A DNA stretch of 7,209 nt from Gammaproteobacteria bacterium (GTDB lineage: Bacteria; Pseudomonadota; Gammaproteobacteria; Pseudomonadales; UBA3067). The translations under genes and the position numbers were made by a program. The notes under the pieces were generated by a model. It saw nothing but the letters and a program-made list of their open reading frames with translations, was not told the DNA's origin and ran no database searches. Below, one piece after another: positions 5,481 through 7,209 of this stretch; positions within the stretch are counted from its first letter, which is position 1; every line of letters begins with the position of its first letter. The DNA lies in assembly GCA_019090565.1 (NCBI GenBank), contig JAHRVS010000132.1, positions 1-7,209 on the forward strand. The letters run 5' to 3'.

Positions 5481-6767
5481 ATGTATATCGCCATGGGTGG
5501 AGCCATATTGCTGGCCGCTCTGATCGGTGCGCCACTTTTCGCCGTCATCTTGGCGGCCGCAATGCTAGGGTTTCACGGTCAAGAAGTACCCTTATCGGTC
5601 ATCACTATTGAACTCTACCGCATTACGGATACCCCTTTGCTCTCTGCCCTGCCCCTGTTTACGTTTACAGGCTACCTCTTAGCAGAAGGCAATACCTCTT
5701 CACGAATCGTACGGCTCACCTCTGCTTTTTTCGGCTGGATGCCCAGTGGCCTTGCGCTCGTCTCACTCCTTACTTGCGCCTTCTTCACCGCGTTTACCGG
5801 CGCATCGGGCGTCACCATTGTAGCCATCGGCGCCCTGCTTCTGCCGGCGCTCACCAAGGCCCAATACTCCGAACGCTTTAGCTTGGGACTTATCACCACA
5901 TCAGGTAGCCTCGGTTTACTGCTCCCCCCCTCCTTGCCTTTGATCCTCTACGGGATCATTGCTCAACAAATGGGCTATGGTGAAGAAGTTCAAATAAAAA
6001 CCCTTTTCCTAGCTGGGCTAATGCCCGCAGCATTAATGATACTGATGCTCGCCCTCTACAGCTTCTGGGCCAACCGTGACAACCCCGCCCCCCTAACGCC
6101 ATTTTCGTGGGGCGAAGCATGGGATGCACTTAAAGAAGCTCGCTGGGAAATCCCCATGCCGATTTTTGTACTCGGCGGTATTTATGGTGGCTATTTCGCC
6201 GTCTCCGAAGCTGCGGCCGCCACCGCGCTCTATGTTCTGATCATGGAGCTATTCCTTTACAAAGAAATAACCACCAAGGAACTGCCTGGCATCATGCAAA
6301 AATCCATGGTGGTTGTAGGTGGCATACTTCTAATATTGGGCGTCTCTTTGGCATTCACAAATTTCCTTGTCGATGCAGAGGTCCCTACACAGTTATTCGA
6401 ATTAATTCAAACCCACATCGATGACAAGCTGACTTTTCTCATACTGCTAAACATTATTCTGCTGCTACTGGGTGCAATACTGGATATATTTTCAGCGATT
6501 GTCATCATGGTGCCGTTACTGCTTCCCGTTGCCATCGGCTATGACATTCACCCCATACACCTAGGCATTATTTTTCTGGCCAATATGCAAATCGGCTATT
6601 TTACGCCTCCAGTGGGCATGAACCTGTTTATTGCCAGCTACCGTTTTAACAAACCCATCACGGAGCTTTACCGGGCGACACTGCCCTACATGTTCGTCCT
6701 GATGGCCGCAGTGCTCATTATAACTTTTGTTCCAGAGCTGACTTTCTTCTTTATTAACGACGAATAG
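5481..6767 (+). CDS. dctM: TRAP transporter large permease subunit, DctM family
   Basis: A 428-residue, very hydrophobic inner-membrane protein of normal length for DctM, with about a dozen membrane or re-entrant segments. Conserved stretches are LLSALPLFTFTGYLLAEG (53-70), TAFTGASGVTIVAIGALLLP (103-122), SGSLGLLLPPSLPLILYG (141-158), GGIYGGYFAVSEAAAATAL (232-250) and YFTPPVGMNLF (373-383). It forms the elevator-type translocation pathway, driven in known TRAP systems by a sodium or proton gradient. The ATG at 5481 has an AAGGA ribosome site (5470-5474) six bases upstream and lies two bases after the dctQ stop, so the two are clearly cotranscribed. No truncation or frameshift is seen. Confidence 0.95.
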   Translation: MYIAMGGAILLAALIGAPLFAVILAAAMLGFHGQEVPLSVITIELYRITDTPLLSALPLFTFTGYLLAEGNTSSRIVRLTSAFFGWMPSGLALVSLLTCAFFTAFTGASGVTIVAIGALLLPALTKAQYSERFSLGLITTSGSLGLLLPPSLPLILYGIIAQQMGYGEEVQIKTLFLAGLMPAALMILMLALYSFWANRDNPAPLTPFSWGEAWDALKEARWEIPMPIFVLGGIYGGYFAVSEAAAATALYVLIMELFLYKEITTKELPGIMQKSMVVVGGILLILGVSLAFTNFLVDAEVPTQLFELIQTHIDDKLTFLILLNIILLLLGAILDIFSAIVIMVPLLLPVAIGYDIHPIHLGIIFLANMQIGYFTPPVGMNLFIASYRFNKPITELYRATLPYMFVLMAAVLIITFVPELTFFFINDE

Positions 6768-6774
6768 GCTAACA

Positions 6775-6793
6775 ACGCGCACACACTGCGCGT
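6775..6793 (+). terminator. GC-rich hairpin after the TPAT operon, possible terminator
   Basis: ACGCGCA (6775-6781) pairs with TGCGCGT (6787-6793) over a five-base loop, starting eight bases after the dctM stop. The stem is strong, but no run of T follows, so this is not a canonical Rho-independent terminator. It may help end or protect the operon mRNA. Confidence 0.4.
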
Positions 6794-6861
6794 AAACCAC
6801 CTAGTTTCGCATCATTCCACCTTACGCTGCGAACCTCAGCAACCAGCCAGGCTTGGAGATA

Positions 6862-6879
6862 CACCCTAGTACTAGGGTG
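6862..6879. terminator. 18-bp perfect palindrome between convergent genes
   Basis: CACCCTAGTACTAGGGTG is identical to its reverse complement, and as RNA it can form a seven-base-pair stem with a GTAC loop. It overlaps the stop codon of the minus-strand glycosyltransferase and lies about 95 bases after the dctM stop, where a bidirectional transcription end would be expected. No T-tract follows on either side, so a protein-binding site is also possible. Confidence 0.4.
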
Positions 6880-7209
6880 GCAGCATTTGTTCTAAACGCT
6901 TACGAATAATTGAATTAGAAAAATAGGTATCGTAAAGCAAGCGAGCTTTACCCTGGCTGCTTAGCGTATTATTGTGATCATCTACCGCCAACTCCAACTG
7001 AAAAGCCAAGTCTTGTGGGTTTCCAGCTTTGCTCCAGTAGATTCCACCCGCGCCATTTTCCGGCATGTCAGGGTAAGCACCCCCCCTCATGGTAACTACC
7101 GGTTTATCACAGGCAAGTGCTTGATAAACTTTATTCGGAATCACTCTGAAAGACTTTTCACCGACACCAAATACACCCAAGCAAACTTGGCTTCTGCGAA
7201 TCCTGCCTG
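6872..7209 (-). CDS. Glycosyltransferase, C-terminal part (5' end outside window)
   Basis: The frame stays open through the right edge, so about 112 C-terminal residues are visible and the start is missing. The segment QVCLGVFGVGEKSFRVIPNK, continuing VYQALACDKPVVT, is the C-terminal nucleotide-sugar-binding signature of GT-B fold glycosyltransferases of the GT4 type: a Rossmann-like strand, then the IPNKvyEalA helix where the donor diphosphate and sugar are held. The usual catalytic-site Glu in KvyEalA is Gln here (KVYQALA). This class transfers sugars to lipopolysaccharide, capsule or other surface glycans, or to lipid acceptors; acceptor and donor cannot be told. The gene is convergent with the TRAP operon and probably belongs to a separate transcription unit. 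Confidence 0.82.
   Translation of the reverse strand, partial: GRIRRSQVCLGVFGVGEKSFRVIPNKVYQALACDKPVVTMRGGAYPDMPENGAGGIYWSKAGNPQDLAFQLELAVDDHNNTLSSQGKARLLYDTYFSNSIIRKRLEQMLPP

Overview
The window looks like chromosomal DNA from a Gram-negative gammaproteobacterium, probably a marine or free-living one. This rests on lipoprotein and Sec signal peptides, an MltC-type murein transglycosylase, a TRAP transporter, and a thiolase/DUF35 pair. The genus is not determined. There are no tRNA or rRNA genes, no CRISPR array and no intact mobile element.

Left part, minus strand (1-2730). Reading in the direction of transcription, an MltC-like lytic transglycosylase (2730-1468) is followed by a small unrecognised lipoprotein, probably started at a TTG codon (1396-914). 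After a gap of about 460 bases come a DUF35/OB-fold acyl-CoA-binding protein (457-59) and the first codons of a thiolase (25 to beyond the left edge). The DUF35-thiolase pair has a near-consensus sigma70 promoter whose -35 box lies inside a perfect 15-bp palindrome. This is a strong candidate for repressor control.

Middle and right part, plus strand (2979-6767). This is a four-gene TRAP transporter operon of the rarer TPAT type (TPR-protein-associated TRAP transporter): a TatT-like helical-repeat lipoprotein, a DctP-family substrate-binding protein, the DctQ-type small membrane subunit and the DctM-type large permease. The last three are tightly packed: an 8-base overlap if the GTG start of the small subunit is right, then a 2-base gap. 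The binding protein seems to carry Trp where classical carboxylate-binding DctP proteins carry the ligand Arg. That fits the idea that TPAT systems move hydrophobic or non-carboxylate ligands. The substrate cannot be read from sequence. The nearby thiolase/DUF35 pair hints at lipid or acyl-CoA catabolism, but no operon link is visible.

Right edge, minus strand (6872 to beyond 7209). This is the C-terminal part of a glycosyltransferase, convergent with the transporter operon. An 18-bp perfect palindrome overlaps its stop codon.

The most notable item is the complete TPAT operon with its atypical binding site. Next are the palindrome-controlled DUF35-thiolase promoter and the MltC homologue, which appears to have lost its lipid anchor.
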